A stretch of 64,000 nt of DNA, from contig NZ_BCTZ01000003.1 of NCBI RefSeq assembly GCF_001591025.1, positions 278,422 to 342,421 of the forward strand. The letters are read 5' to 3'. Numbering within the stretch: position 1 is the stretch's first letter; each line of letters begins with the position of its first letter. The translations under genes were made by a program, and so were the position numbers. The notes beneath the pieces are model-generated. The model had not been told where the DNA came from. It worked only from the letters and a program-made list of their open reading frames with translations, and ran no database searches. Below are positions 10,775 through 21,782 of the stretch, piece after piece. Origin of the DNA: Sphingomonas soli NBRC 100801 (GTDB lineage: Bacteria > Pseudomonadota > Alphaproteobacteria > Sphingomonadales > Sphingomonadaceae).

Positions 10775-11213
10775 CGCGCGGGCGTCCTCGCGGCATGAGA
10801 TCCCAGCTTTCGCTGGGATGACGGCGGGGTGAGGGGAGCGAAATGCTTCGTCGCCCCGGCGGAAGCTGGGGCCTCGCGCCGCAAGTGCGTCCTCGTGGCT
10901 TGAGATCCCAGCTTTCGCTGGGATGACGGATGGGGGAGGCGAAATGCTTCGTCGCCCCAGCGGAAGCTGGGGCCTCGCGCCGCAAGCGGGTCCTCGTGGC
11001 TTGAGATCCCAGCTTTCGCTGGGATGACGGGTGGGGAGGGCGAAGTGCTTCGTCGCCCCAGCGGAAGCTGGGGCCTCGCGCCGCACGTGCGTCCTTGTGG
11101 CTTGAGATCCCAGCTTTCGCTGGGATGACGGGTGGGGGAGCGAAACGCTTCGGCGCCCCAGCGGAAGCGGGTCCCCACGGGCTGAGATACCAGCTTTCGC
11201 TGGGATGGCGGTG
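10775..11213. repeat. Tandem array of about 101-105 bp palindromic units
   Basis: Four and a third units lie head to tail. The core GATCCCAGCTTTCGCTGGGA starts at 10799, 10904, 11005 and 11106, and a variant (GATACC) at 11186. Each full unit also carries a second hairpin, CCCCAGCGGAAGCTGGGG. The units therefore have a period of 105, 101, 101 and 80 bp. The array fills the gap between the peptidase and valS; no gene is seen. Confidence 0.9.
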
Positions 11214-11255
11214 GGTGGCTTGTGCATGTCGTGCACACCTCGCTAAAGCCGCCGC

Positions 11256-14036
11256 ATGTCCGAGCTTCCGAAAACCTTCGACCCCGCCGAAATCGAATCC
11301 CGCTGGTATGGCCATTGGGAAGACAAGGGCCTGTTCGCGCCCGAGCGGCCGGGTGCCGATCCCTGGACCCTCGTAAATCCGCCGCCCAACGTGACGGGCA
11401 GCCTGCATATCGGCCATGCGCTCGATAACACGCTGCAGGACATTCTGGTCCGCCATGCCCGGCTGAAGGGCAAGGATGCACGCTGGGTGGTGGGCATGGA
11501 CCATGCCGGCATCGCGACGCAGATGGTGGTCGAGCGCCAGCTTAACGCACAGCAACAGAAGCGCACCGATTTCACGCGCGACGAGTTCGTCGCGAAGGTC
11601 TGGGACTGGAAGGCCGAGAGCGGCGGTGCGATCATGGGCCAGCTCAAGCGGCTCGGCTGCTCGATGGATTGGGCGAACGAACGCTTCACCATGGACGAAG
11701 GCTTTTCGAAAGCCGTGCTCAAGGTGTTCGTGGATCTGTACAAGCAGGGGCTGCTCTATCGCGACAAGCGCCTGGTGAACTGGGATCCGGGCCTGGGCAC
11801 CGCGATCAGCGATCTTGAGGTCGAGACGAGTGATGTGAAGGGCAGCTTCTGGCGGCTGCGCTATCCGCTGGCGGACGGCAGCGGGCATATCGAGGTGGCG
11901 ACGACGCGGCCCGAGACGATGCTGGCCGATATGGCGGTGGCGGTTCATCCGGACGATGCGCGATACACGGCGCTGGTCGGCAAGCAGGTGAAGCTGCCGA
12001 TCACGGGCCGCCTGATCCCGATCGTCACCGACGAACATGCCGATCCCGAGTTGGGTTCGGGCGCGGTGAAGATCACGCCGGGGCATGATTTCAACGATTT
12101 CGAAGTGGGCAAGCGCGCGGGCTTCAAGCCGGCCGAGATGCTCAACATGCTCGATGCCAAGGCGCATGTGACGCAAACCGCCGACGGGATGATCCCCGAA
12201 GAGTTGCTTGGCATGGAACGCTTTGCGGCGCGCAAGGCGGTGGTCGAGCGGCTCAAGGCCGAGGGCTATCTGATCCCGCATGTCGACAAGGATGGCGCGG
12301 AGCATGACGCCGAGCCGCGCGTGATAGCGACACCCTTTGGCGATCGTTCGGGCGTGGTGATCGAGCCGTGGCTGACCGATCAATGGTATGTCGATGCGGC
12401 GACGCTGGCCAAGCCGGCGATCGAGGCGGTGCGCTCCGGCGCGACCAAGATCGTGCCGAAGAGCTGGGAGAAGACCTATTTCAACTGGATGGAGAACATC
12501 CAGCCATGGTGCGTCTCGCGGCAGCTTTGGTGGGGGCACCGGATTCCGGCTTGGTTTGGGCCCCACACCAACAACGGCGCGTTGATCCCTTCTTTCGACA
12601 CCAAGCACTTCGTGGCGAATGACGAAGCCGAACTAATCGCTCTTGCTCGCGAGTATTATGGTGATCGTGAGATTGTGGTCACGAGTCGTGACGAAGCTGC
12701 CGCCTATGCCAGCAACATAGACCAGAAGAAGGTCCTCCTCTGGCAGGACAATGACGTCCTCGATACCTGGTTCTCCTCCGCGCTCTGGCCGTTCGCGACG
12801 ATGGGTTGGCCTGACGAGGGCGAATGGCGGAACCGTTATCCCAATGACGTCCTGATCTCCGGTTTCGACATCCTGTTCTTCTGGGATGCGCGGATGATGA
12901 TGCAGGGTTTGCATTTCCTGAAGGAAGTGCCGTTCAAGACTTTGTATCTCCACGGTCTTGTCCGCGCGCCGGACGGGGCGAAGATGTCCAAATCGAAGGG
13001 CAATGTGGTCGATCCGCTGGGTCTGATCGACCAATATGGCGCGGATGCGCTGCGCTTCTTCATGGCGGCGATGGAAAGCCAGGGCCGCGACATCAAGATG
13101 GATGAGCGGCGTATCGAGGGATACCGCAACTTCGCGACGAAGCTGTGGAATGCGGCGCGCTTTGCCCAGTCGAACGGGATCGGCGCGAGCAGCACGATCG
13201 AGCCGCCCGCGGCGGAGCTGGCGGTCAATCGCTGGATCATCGCGGAGACGGTGGCGACCGTGCAGGCGCTCGATCTCGCGCTGGCCGACCTGCGCTTCGA
13301 CGAGGCGGCGAACACGATCTACCAGTTCACCTGGAGCCGCTTCTGCGACTGGTATCTGGAGCTGATCAAGCCGGTGCTGCAGGGCGAAGGCGCGGAAGGC
13401 GCTGACGAGACGCGCGCGGTGGCAGGCTGGGTGCTCGACCAGATATTGGTGATGCTCCACCCGTTCATGCCCTTCATCACCGAAGAGCTTTGGTCGAAGA
13501 TGGGAACGCGAGAGCGCGAGCTGATCGTCGCGAAGTGGCCGATGGCCGATGCGCGCGCGCTCGATCCGGAGGCGGCGAAGGAGATCGACTGGCTGATCCG
13601 GCTGGTAAGCGAGATCCGCGCGGCGCGGACCGAGCTCAACGTGCCGCCAGGGGCGCGGCTGCCCATCCATGTGCGCGATGCTTCGGCGGAGACTTCGGCG
13701 CGGCTGGTGCGTCAAACGGCGGCGCTGGCGCGGCTTGCGCGCGTCGATCAGGCCGAAGGCGAAGCCCCAGCCGGCGGGTCGCTCCAGATCGTGGTGGACG
13801 AAGCGACCTTCGTGCTGCCGATCGCGGGCGTGGTCGATCTCGAAGCCGAGCGCGTGCGCCTGACCAAGGCGATCGCGGCGGCGGAGAAGGAGCGGGATGG
13901 GCTGGCCGGGCGGCTGAACAACCCCAGCTTCGTCGAGCGGGCCAAGCCCGAGGCAGTGGAGAAGGCGCGGGCCGACCATGCGGAAAAGGCTGCCGAAGCG
14001 GAGCGCCTGTCTGCGGCTTTGAGCAGGCTTGGCTAA
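11256..14036 (+). CDS. valS: Valyl-tRNA synthetase
   Basis: This class I synthetase (926 residues, normal for ValRS) charges tRNA-Val. The HIGH motif is at residues 51-54 in [14 protein letters not shown] and the KMSKS motif at 576-580 in [12 protein letters not shown]. The editing domain lies between them, the anticodon-binding domain follows, and the C-terminal 70 residues form the expected coiled-coil arm ([18 protein letters not shown]). It starts 40 bp after the tandem repeat array. Confidence 0.98.
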   Translation: MSELPKTFDPAEIESRWYGHWEDKGLFAPERPGADPWTLVNPPPNVTGSLHIGHALDNTLQDILVRHARLKGKDARWVVGMDHAGIATQMVVERQLNAQQQKRTDFTRDEFVAKVWDWKAESGGAIMGQLKRLGCSMDWANERFTMDEGFSKAVLKVFVDLYKQGLLYRDKRLVNWDPGLGTAISDLEVETSDVKGSFWRLRYPLADGSGHIEVATTRPETMLADMAVAVHPDDARYTALVGKQVKLPITGRLIPIVTDEHADPELGSGAVKITPGHDFNDFEVGKRAGFKPAEMLNMLDAKAHVTQTADGMIPEELLGMERFAARKAVVERLKAEGYLIPHVDKDGAEHDAEPRVIATPFGDRSGVVIEPWLTDQWYVDAATLAKPAIEAVRSGATKIVPKSWEKTYFNWMENIQPWCVSRQLWWGHRIPAWFGPHTNNGALIPSFDTKHFVANDEAELIALAREYYGDREIVVTSRDEAAAYASNIDQKKVLLWQDNDVLDTWFSSALWPFATMGWPDEGEWRNRYPNDVLISGFDILFFWDARMMMQGLHFLKEVPFKTLYLHGLVRAPDGAKMSKSKGNVVDPLGLIDQYGADALRFFMAAMESQGRDIKMDERRIEGYRNFATKLWNAARFAQSNGIGASSTIEPPAAELAVNRWIIAETVATVQALDLALADLRFDEAANTIYQFTWSRFCDWYLELIKPVLQGEGAEGADETRAVAGWVLDQILVMLHPFMPFITEELWSKMGTRERELIVAKWPMADARALDPEAAKEIDWLIRLVSEIRAARTELNVPPGARLPIHVRDASAETSARLVRQTAALARLARVDQAEGEAPAGGSLQIVVDEATFVLPIAGVVDLEAERVRLTKAIAAAEKERDGLAGRLNNPSFVERAKPEAVEKARADHAEKAAEAERLSAALSRLG

Positions 14037-14097
14037 ACGGAAACGGATGTGTCCGGCAGCGGGACGCTGGTTAACCATTTTCGCGGATTACACTGTT

Positions 14098-14115
14098 GCT
14101 TACACCGGTGTAAGC
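14098..14115. promoter_or_regulatory. Perfect 18-bp palindrome upstream of the PEP-CTERM gene
   Basis: GCTTACACCGGTGTAAGC is a perfect inverted repeat ending 36 bp before the ATG at 14152. A half-site copy, TTACACTG, lies 9 bp before it. The size and placement suggest a transcription factor operator; the factor is unknown. Confidence 0.6.
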
Positions 14116-14151
14116 GGCGGTCGATTTTCAATAGATCGAGTGCCGCGTACC

Positions 14152-15192
14152 ATGCGTATCAAGACCCTTCTCGCCATCGGCGGCGCGTGCATCGCGCTCG
14201 CCGCCAACCCGGCGTCCGCCCAGATTACCGGCGTCGATGCGTTGAAGGAGTGGAACCTGATCGTGCTGGGCGACCTCCAGTCCTCGTCCGAGGTGGAAGG
14301 GCGCACGTTCGTGGGCGGCAATCTGAGCGGCAATTCGTCCAACTACAACATCAAGGAGCCGGCGAAGTCGCAATATGGCACGCCGGGCCTCACCGTGGTC
14401 GGCAATGTCGATGGCGGGCACAAGAACCTCAACAACGGTTCGGGCGCGGTGATCGGCGGCAACGTCAATAGCGGGTTCAACCTCAACGGCGCGCCCCAGA
14501 CGGTGAAGGTCGGGGGCACGATCTCGAACACCAACGTCAACCAGAACACGGTGCAGTCGGGCCTGGGCACCAGCGACCCTGCGTTCCGCATCGGCCTGGA
14601 GCAGCAGAAGAGCCTGCTGACCTCCAGCATGGGCAACCTTTCGACCGACATGAAGGGGCTGGATGCGAACAGCCAGCTCACGATCAGCGGCAATCGCGGC
14701 ACGTTCAACGCGCAGCCGGACGCGAAGGGCGTCGCGGTGTTCAACATCAGCAGCGCCGATCTCGACAGGATTGGCGAGATCCAGTTCAACCTGAATGGGG
14801 CGGACACCGCGATCGTCAACGTCAGCGGCACCAATATCAACCTGAACGACAATTTCCTGGGCGGCACCAAGGGGCTTGGCGAGCACGTGATCTGGAATTT
14901 CCCGGACGCGACGACGCTCAAGTCGAGCACGGCCTGGGGCGGCTCGGTGCTGGCTCCAAATGCGGCAGCCAATACCGGGAACTATATCGAGGGATCGGCG
15001 GTGTTCGGCAGCCTTGTCCAGAACGGCGAATTCCATCTGGGCACCTATACCGGCGGGTACACCCCGCCGGGCACGCCCCCGGGCGGCGGGACGCCCACGC
15101 CGGTTCCGGAAGGCACGGTCGGCCTGTTCGCACTGGGCGCGGCCGGGCTGGTCGCGATGCGCTGGCGGCGCCGTCGCAAAGCCGCCGCCTGA
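14152..15192 (+). CDS. Choice-of-anchor A family protein with PEP-CTERM sorting signal
   Basis: The product has 346 residues. A signal peptide (MRIKTLLAIGGACIALAANP) leads into a choice-of-anchor A domain (WNLIVLGDLQSSSEVEGRTF, then an Asn/Gly-rich region). A Pro/Gly/Thr-rich linker follows, and the C terminus is a PEP-CTERM signal: VPEG, a hydrophobic helix, then RWRRRRK. Such proteins are cut by an exosortase and exported to the surface; no exosortase gene is in this window. The start is the ATG in front of the signal peptide; the frame extends 41 codons upstream, across the palindrome at 14098. Confidence 0.9.
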   Translation: MRIKTLLAIGGACIALAANPASAQITGVDALKEWNLIVLGDLQSSSEVEGRTFVGGNLSGNSSNYNIKEPAKSQYGTPGLTVVGNVDGGHKNLNNGSGAVIGGNVNSGFNLNGAPQTVKVGGTISNTNVNQNTVQSGLGTSDPAFRIGLEQQKSLLTSSMGNLSTDMKGLDANSQLTISGNRGTFNAQPDAKGVAVFNISSADLDRIGEIQFNLNGADTAIVNVSGTNINLNDNFLGGTKGLGEHVIWNFPDATTLKSSTAWGGSVLAPNAAANTGNYIEGSAVFGSLVQNGEFHLGTYTGGYTPPGTPPGGGTPTPVPEGTVGLFALGAAGLVAMRWRRRRKAAA

Positions 15193-16750
<1,558 letters not shown>

Positions 16751-16754
<4 letters not shown>

Positions 16755-17272
16755 TTCAGAGCGAGCGGTTGATCCTGCGCGGTTGGGAAGATCGCGACCG
16801 CGAACCCTTTCATGCCATGGGGCAGGACGAGCGCGTAATGGCGACGCTGGGGCCGCTGCTGTGGCGGGAGGAAACCGACGCACTGATCGATCGCTTCCAG
16901 GGCATATTGGCCGCGAATGGCTTCACCTTCTGGGCGATGGAGCGGCGCACGGACGGCGCGTTCCTGGGCTTTTGCGGGCTCAAGCCCGGCGCGGCCGATA
17001 CGCCGATCGAAGGCGAGGTCGAGATCGGCTGGCGGCTCGCCTTCGAGCATTGGGGGCAGGGTTATGCGCGCGAGGCGGCGCAGGCGAGTCTCGACTGGGC
17101 GTGGGCGAACGGCGTCGAGTCGGTCGCCGCGATCACGCATAATGGCAATGTGCGCAGCTGGGGCCTGATGGAGCGGCTGGGCATGACCCGCTGCCCAGAA
17201 GATGATTTCAATCATCCGCTGGCGATCGACCGGCTGAAGCCGCACGTCACCTACCGAATCAGGAAGCCTTGA
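16751..17272 (+). CDS. GNAT family N-acetyltransferase, paralogue of the preceding gene
   Basis: The product has 173 residues, starting MIQSERLILRGWEDRDREPF. It shares LGFCGLKPGA, EVEIGWRLAFEHWGQGYARE and the RSWGLMERLGM ending with its upstream neighbour, so the pair looks like an old tandem duplication. It overlaps that gene by ATGA. It is probably expressed in the hemB operon. The substrate is unknown. Confidence 0.9.
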
Positions 17273-17330
17273 CGTTCATCGCGGGGCAAGCCAGCGCGGC
17301 TAAGCCTTAAGGGCGGGGGAGTATTTGCGC

Positions 17331-19616
17331 ATGATCGACGAACGCGAAGCCGAGGCCCCACCCCGTAACCGGCTTCACTGGCTGTTCGTCGTCGCGATCC
17401 TGACCGGGTCCTTCCTGCTCTTCCTGGTCCAGCCGATGGTGGCGCGGATGGCGCTTCCCAAGCTCGGCGGCGCGCCGGCGGTGTGGAACTCGGCCATGCT
17501 GGTCTATCAGGCGCTGCTGCTGGGCGGATATGCCTATGCGCACTGGCTGGGGCGGGTACCGCCCCGGATGCAGGCATGGATCCATCTGGGCGTGCTCGCG
17601 GTTGCCGCCTTCTGGCTTCCCATCGGGCTGATTGCGATGGACCTGCCCGCCGATGCCGAGCCGGCATTTTGGGTACCGTGGCTGTTCGGTGCTTCGATCG
17701 GGCCGCTTTTCTTCGCGATCTCGGCCCAGGCGCCGTTGCTCCAGCGCTGGTACAGCGTGGCGACGGGGGGGCGCGACCCGTATGCGCTTTATGCGGCATC
17801 GAACATCGGCAGCTTTGGCGGGCTGATAGCCTATCCCGTGCTGGTCGAGCCTGGCTTCGCGCTGAAGGGGCAAAGCTGGCTGTGGACCATCGGCTATGTG
17901 CTGGTCTTCCTGCTGATCGCGGGCTGCGCAACCATGTTGCCGCGCGGTGCGGCAGGGGAGAAGCACGTTCCGCACGACAGCGCACCCCCGTCGCGGTTGC
18001 GGGTGCTGCACTGGATCGCGCTCGCCTTTGTGCCGTCTGGCCTGATGCTGGCGACCACCACGTTCCTGACCACCGATATTGTCGCGGTGCCGATGCTGTG
18101 GGCGCTTCCGCTGGGCCTGTATCTGCTGAGCTTCTCGGTCGCGTTTTCGGACAACCGCACCTTCCCCGATCTGCTCGCCAAGTTCGCGCCGGTGACGATC
18201 CTGATGTTCGGCGCGACGATGATCGCGGGGCATCAGGGCCTTGCTTACATGAACGCGCTGATCGGGCTGCTGCTGCTGTTCATGGTGGCGATCTCCTGCC
18301 ACGCGCGAATGTATGAGCTGCGGCCCGCGCCGGATCGGCTGACGGGCTTTTATCTGGCGATGTCGGTGGGGGGCGCGCTGGGCGGCGTCTTTTCCGGACT
18401 GCTCGCGCCGATTATCTTTGACTGGACCTATGAATATCCGCTGCTGATCCTGGCGGCAGGTGCGCTGGTGCCGCAAATATTCCTGGTCCCGGCGATCGGC
18501 CGTCTGTGGCGCGGCACGCCGCAGCAGGTGCGGATGAAGTTCTTCGCGGCTGCTCTGGCGGTGATGCTGATCGGGTGGATCGGCATCACGAACCCAGGCG
18601 GCATGCTCGGCGAAAAGCACGAGCAGATCGCGTTCCTGGCAGTGGCGGTGATCGGCCTTCTCGCGACCGGGAAGCGCGCCCCCTACATGGTGGCGCTGGC
18701 GGGTGCCCTGTTCCTGTTTGGCGGGTATCGTTCGATCCAGATGTCGCTCAGCGACGCGCGTACCCGCAGCTATTTCGGCGTCTATACCGTCACCGATTCG
18801 CGCGAAGAGCGCACGCTTGCGCACGGCACCACCGTCCACGGCGTGCAGCTGAAGGGAGAACGCTCGCGCCAGCCCACCACCTACTATGTCGCGGGATCGG
18901 GCGTGGGGCAGGCGATGCTGGCTGCGCCGGAGCTATATGGGCCAGCCGCGCGTATCGGCGTGGTCGGGCTGGGGAGCGGTACGCTCGCCTGTTACGCGCA
19001 GCCAGGCCAGAGCTGGCGCTTCTATGAGATCGACCCTGAGGTTGTTTCGCTGGCGCGAGATTCGGGCAAGTTCACCTTCATTCCGCAATGCCTGCCCGAT
19101 GCGCGGATCATCATCGGTGATGCCCGGTTGCGAATCGCGCAGGCGCCCGCCAACGAGTTCGACCTGCTGGCGCTGGACGCTTTCTCGTCCGATGCGGTGC
19201 CGATGCACCTTTTGACGCGCGAGGCCTTTGCCACCTATGGCCGCGCGCTAAGCCCCAAGGGGCTGTTGCTCGTCCATATCTCCAACCGCTTCATGGCGCT
19301 GGCGCCGATCGTTGCGGCGGCGGCGCGCGACGGCGGCTGGCACGCGATGCGGATGTCGTACACGCCGGATCAGGAGTTTGTCGCCACGGCAACGCTCGAC
19401 GGCAAGACCGCGATCGAGCAGCAGGACATGGACGCGGGCAGCGAATCGGAATGGATCGTACTGACGCGCGACCGGGGCACGCTGGACAAATTGGTGATGC
19501 GCGGGGGTGGCTGGCGGCGGATGAAGCCCTATCCGGGCTTTACGCCCTGGACTGACGACTATGCCTCTGTGCTGCCCGTCATGCGCGCGCTACACCCGTC
19601 GCTGCGGAACGATTAG
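17331..19616 (+). CDS. Membrane protein fused to a spermidine-synthase-like domain
   Basis: The product has 761 residues. The first ~490 residues contain about a dozen hydrophobic helices (for example LFVVAILTGSFLLFLVQPM and LLIAGCATMLP), the MFS-like half of 'fused MFS/spermidine synthase' proteins. The C-terminal domain is a Rossmann methyltransferase/aminopropyltransferase fold: IGVVGLGSGTLACYA near residue 545, the acidic YEIDPEV, and LDAFSSDAVP near residue 615. Whether it makes polyamines is not known. ATG 17331 has GGGGGAG ten bases upstream; a TTG at 17325 is possible. Confidence 0.85.
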   Translation: MIDEREAEAPPRNRLHWLFVVAILTGSFLLFLVQPMVARMALPKLGGAPAVWNSAMLVYQALLLGGYAYAHWLGRVPPRMQAWIHLGVLAVAAFWLPIGLIAMDLPADAEPAFWVPWLFGASIGPLFFAISAQAPLLQRWYSVATGGRDPYALYAASNIGSFGGLIAYPVLVEPGFALKGQSWLWTIGYVLVFLLIAGCATMLPRGAAGEKHVPHDSAPPSRLRVLHWIALAFVPSGLMLATTTFLTTDIVAVPMLWALPLGLYLLSFSVAFSDNRTFPDLLAKFAPVTILMFGATMIAGHQGLAYMNALIGLLLLFMVAISCHARMYELRPAPDRLTGFYLAMSVGGALGGVFSGLLAPIIFDWTYEYPLLILAAGALVPQIFLVPAIGRLWRGTPQQVRMKFFAAALAVMLIGWIGITNPGGMLGEKHEQIAFLAVAVIGLLATGKRAPYMVALAGALFLFGGYRSIQMSLSDARTRSYFGVYTVTDSREERTLAHGTTVHGVQLKGERSRQPTTYYVAGSGVGQAMLAAPELYGPAARIGVVGLGSGTLACYAQPGQSWRFYEIDPEVVSLARDSGKFTFIPQCLPDARIIIGDARLRIAQAPANEFDLLALDAFSSDAVPMHLLTREAFATYGRALSPKGLLLVHISNRFMALAPIVAAAARDGGWHAMRMSYTPDQEFVATATLDGKTAIEQQDMDAGSESEWIVLTRDRGTLDKLVMRGGGWRRMKPYPGFTPWTDDYASVLPVMRALHPSLRND

Positions 19617-19628
19617 GGCCGCTTTCGG

Positions 19629-20120
19629 CTAGGCGCCCGCCAGCGCCGCTTCGAGCGCTCCCGAGCGATCCTGCTGCGCGGTCGACAGCGCCTCTGCGCG
19701 CGCTATCGCGGCATCGAGCGCGGGATAAGGTGGCAGCCCGGCCACGCCGCGATCGATTGCCATCTCCTCCAGGTCAGAAAGAAGGGTGAGCGCCGGTGCG
19801 CGCAGCGTATCGAGCGTGGAGAGCGCCGCCTGCGCGTCGAGCCAGCGTTCCGACCCCTCGGGCAGGCCGCGCGCCACGGCGATCTTCGCCTCGGCATCCT
19901 GCGCGCCGGCATTGAACGCCGCAGCCAGCGAATCGAGCTGCCCGACCAGATCGGCGATCTTCTTGTCGAGCGCCGCGTCCGGCGTCGCCACCGGCACCGG
20001 GCGCACCGGCTCGGCAAGGCTTTGCGATTCGGCCGCGCGGGGCAGCAACGAGGGGTGGCGCGTGGCGCTCTGGGTGCAGCCTGCAAGGGCGGCAAGGGCG
20101 ATCAGGACAAGGCTGCGCAT
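19629..20120 (-). CDS. Small lipoprotein
   Basis: The product has 163 residues. The N terminus MRSLVLIALAALAGC contains a lipobox with Cys15. The mature part is Ala-rich and mostly helical (DKKIADLVGQLDSLAAAFNA). It is predicted to be a periplasmic lipoprotein. It converges with the spermidine-synthase-like gene, 12 bp apart. Function is unknown. Confidence 0.8.
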   Translation of the reverse strand: MRSLVLIALAALAGCTQSATRHPSLLPRAAESQSLAEPVRPVPVATPDAALDKKIADLVGQLDSLAAAFNAGAQDAEAKIAVARGLPEGSERWLDAQAALSTLDTLRAPALTLLSDLEEMAIDRGVAGLPPYPALDAAIARAEALSTAQQDRSGALEAALAGA

Positions 20121-20204
20121 GCCCGTTCGTCTATGCCCATGCAAAAGGTCGCGCAACGGGGTTGCACTATCCGATTTCCGCTTCTAATGACGCCCCTCCA
20201 ATGC

Positions 20205-20281
20205 GCGCCCGTAGCTCAGCTGGATAGAGCATCAGACTACGAATCTGAGGGTCGGACGTTCGAATCGTTCCGGGCGCGCCA
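20205..20281 (+). tRNA. tRNA-Arg (ACG)
   Basis: This 77-nt cloverleaf has acceptor stem GCGCCCG/CGGGCGC, D arm GTAGCTCAGCTGGATAGAGC, anticodon stem-loop CAGACTACGAATCTG with anticodon ACG, T loop GTTCGAATC and an encoded CCA. Confidence 0.97.
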
Positions 20282-20286
20282 ATTGG

Positions 20287-20333
20287 AAAACAAAACCCCC
20301 GCCGGGCAAATCGCCCGGCGGGGGTTTTGTTTT
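20287..20333 (+). terminator. Strong intrinsic terminator after tRNA-Arg
   Basis: AAAACCCCCGCCGGGC and GCCCGGCGGGGGTTTT form a perfect 16-bp stem around a five-base loop, with further A and T runs on either side. It can act in both directions, but it lies just beyond the end of the epimerase gene on the minus strand. Confidence 0.95.
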
Positions 20334-20392
20334 ATGGCCAATGCGCTGTGCGACATAGCGGAACGCTTCCCCGGTACCGCGCGGCCGGGACG

Positions 20393-21214
20393 CTAGAAAA
20401 TGTTCTGCATTTTCGCGTGGTGAACGGTGGGAATGGTCGGGTAGAAACCCAGACTACGCGCCCGGCTATTGTCCATATGAAGGTGCCATGGGTTGGGCAG
20501 AGGCTCCGACGATGGTTGCATTTCCACGCCAATCAGTTCGAACAGCTCGAAAAATGAGGTCGGGGCATCGTCGGAAATATTGACGACATGACCGTCCAGT
20601 GCGCCCGCAAGCGCGAGGTTTGCCGCCGTTGCGATGTCGCGGTGGTGGACCAGGCTCATACGGGCGGCGGGGTGGAATGCTGCCTGGCCGGAGGCGACAT
20701 ATCGCGGGAGCGATTCCAGATGACCGTCCGCCTCGCCATAGACGAAGCCGAATCGCAGAATTGACCAATTCAGCCCGCTTTGACGGAGTTCGCGCTCGGC
20801 TGCGAGCTTGCTGGCGGGGTAGGCGAGCTGGGGATCCACCGGATCATCCTCCCGCCCGGGACGCGGCGCGTTCCTGGCGTAAATGTTGCTGGTGCTCGCC
20901 ATGATAAAGCGCGCCGCTGGAGCATGCTCCTTTGCGGCATGGATCAGGTGGCGGGTTCCGTCGAGATTGGCTCTCCAGATCGCGTCGTTATCGGGGGTTC
21001 GAAACAACGCCGCCAGATGAAGAATTGCGGAAACACCCTGCACCGCGCTGACCAGCGAAGCGGGATCGGCCAGATCGCCATACGCGGCCTCGACCCCTGG
21101 CGGCGCGCTTTTTCCCCGACGCATAAGGGTGCGGCAGTTCCATCCCGCCTCTAGCAATCGTGGAAGCAGCCGTGTTCCCACGAGGCCCGTCGCACCGGTC
21201 ACCAAGATCGTCAT
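20393..21214 (-). CDS. NAD(P)-dependent epimerase/dehydratase (extended SDR)
   Basis: The product has 273 residues. The nucleotide motif GATGLVG is at residues 7-13 and the catalytic YPASK tyrosine-lysine pair near residue 133. The ILRFGFVYGEADG segment is typical of extended short-chain dehydrogenases acting on nucleotide sugars or similar substrates. It is translated from an ATG overlapping the stop of the MarR-type gene, so the regulator and enzyme form one operon. The substrate is unknown. Confidence 0.9.
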   Translation of the reverse strand: MTILVTGATGLVGTRLLPRLLEAGWNCRTLMRRGKSAPPGVEAAYGDLADPASLVSAVQGVSAILHLAALFRTPDNDAIWRANLDGTRHLIHAAKEHAPAARFIMASTSNIYARNAPRPGREDDPVDPQLAYPASKLAAERELRQSGLNWSILRFGFVYGEADGHLESLPRYVASGQAAFHPAARMSLVHHRDIATAANLALAGALDGHVVNISDDAPTSFFELFELIGVEMQPSSEPLPNPWHLHMDNSRARSLGFYPTIPTVHHAKMQNIF

Positions 21215-21666
21215 GTCCGATCTCCTTTCAATGAGAGGTTGGTCAAACGTTCGGTGGCGATGCTGAGCACGCGAATGGCGGCGGCGATGTCGGCTTCGGG
21301 GATCTCTCCAAAGGCTGTTGCGTGGATCAGCGTCTCAAAGTTGGGAAGTTGGTCCCAGAGTGCTTTTCCCGCGTCTGTCATTTGCAACATCTTGCGGCGC
21401 GCATCCCGCTCCACCGGAACTTGCTCGACAAGGCCTTTACGGACCAATTCGCGGATGATGACGCTCAGCGTCGCCCGCTCGACTTGCAACAGGTCGACCA
21501 GATCGCGCTGCATCATGGGCCCGCTCAGCGCGAGATGATGCAGGACAAACCATTGTGTTGAGCCGATATCATGGGCCCGTAGTGCGGCGTCCATGACGGC
21601 GCGGCCAGCGAAGTAGCAGCGCTTGGTGAGGCTTGCGAGCAAGCTATGATCATGTTTGTTAGGCAT
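21211..21666 (-). CDS. MarR family transcriptional regulator
   Basis: The product has 151 residues with a winged helix: MQRDLVDLLQVERATLSVII (recognition region), then RKGLVEQVPVERDARRKML (wing), and DAGKALWDQL. It probably controls its own operon with the downstream epimerase, through the palindrome over its start codon. The start at 21666 (MPNKHDHSLL) is preferred; a start 17 codons upstream is open but would place the palindrome inside the coding region. Confidence 0.88.
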   Translation of the reverse strand: MPNKHDHSLLASLTKRCYFAGRAVMDAALRAHDIGSTQWFVLHHLALSGPMMQRDLVDLLQVERATLSVIIRELVRKGLVEQVPVERDARRKMLQMTDAGKALWDQLPNFETLIHATAFGEIPEADIAAAIRVLSIATERLTNLSLKGDRT

Positions 21667-21694
21667 CAAACAAAGATGTTTGGTCCCTAACAAA
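21655..21694. promoter_or_regulatory. 40-bp inverted repeat over the MarR start codon
   Basis: The outer arms are TTTGTTAGG and CCTAACAAA. The inner arms are CATCAAACA and TGTTTGGTC. The element covers the start codon and leader of the MarR gene, as expected for an autoregulatory MarR operator. Confidence 0.75.
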
Positions 21695-21726
21695 GAGTCA
21701 AGCGCCCAACGAGGCAATGCAAAGCA

Positions 21727-21760
21727 GAACCCCCGCAGGGCGCTTTGCCCGGCGGGGTTC
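21727..21760 (-). terminator. Hairpin between the kinase-like gene and the MarR operon
   Basis: GAACCCCCGC and GCGGGGTTC form a stem around an inner GGGC/GCCC stem. It lies between the end of the kinase-like gene and the MarR leader. The T run is weak, so its strength is uncertain. Confidence 0.6.
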
Positions 21761-21782
21761 GGCTTTCTGGTCTTCCCGGAGA

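Noticed and set aside
10775..11213. CRISPR-like array
   Set aside because: Units are 80-105 bp and nearly identical throughout, with no short repeat/unique spacer pattern and no cas genes.
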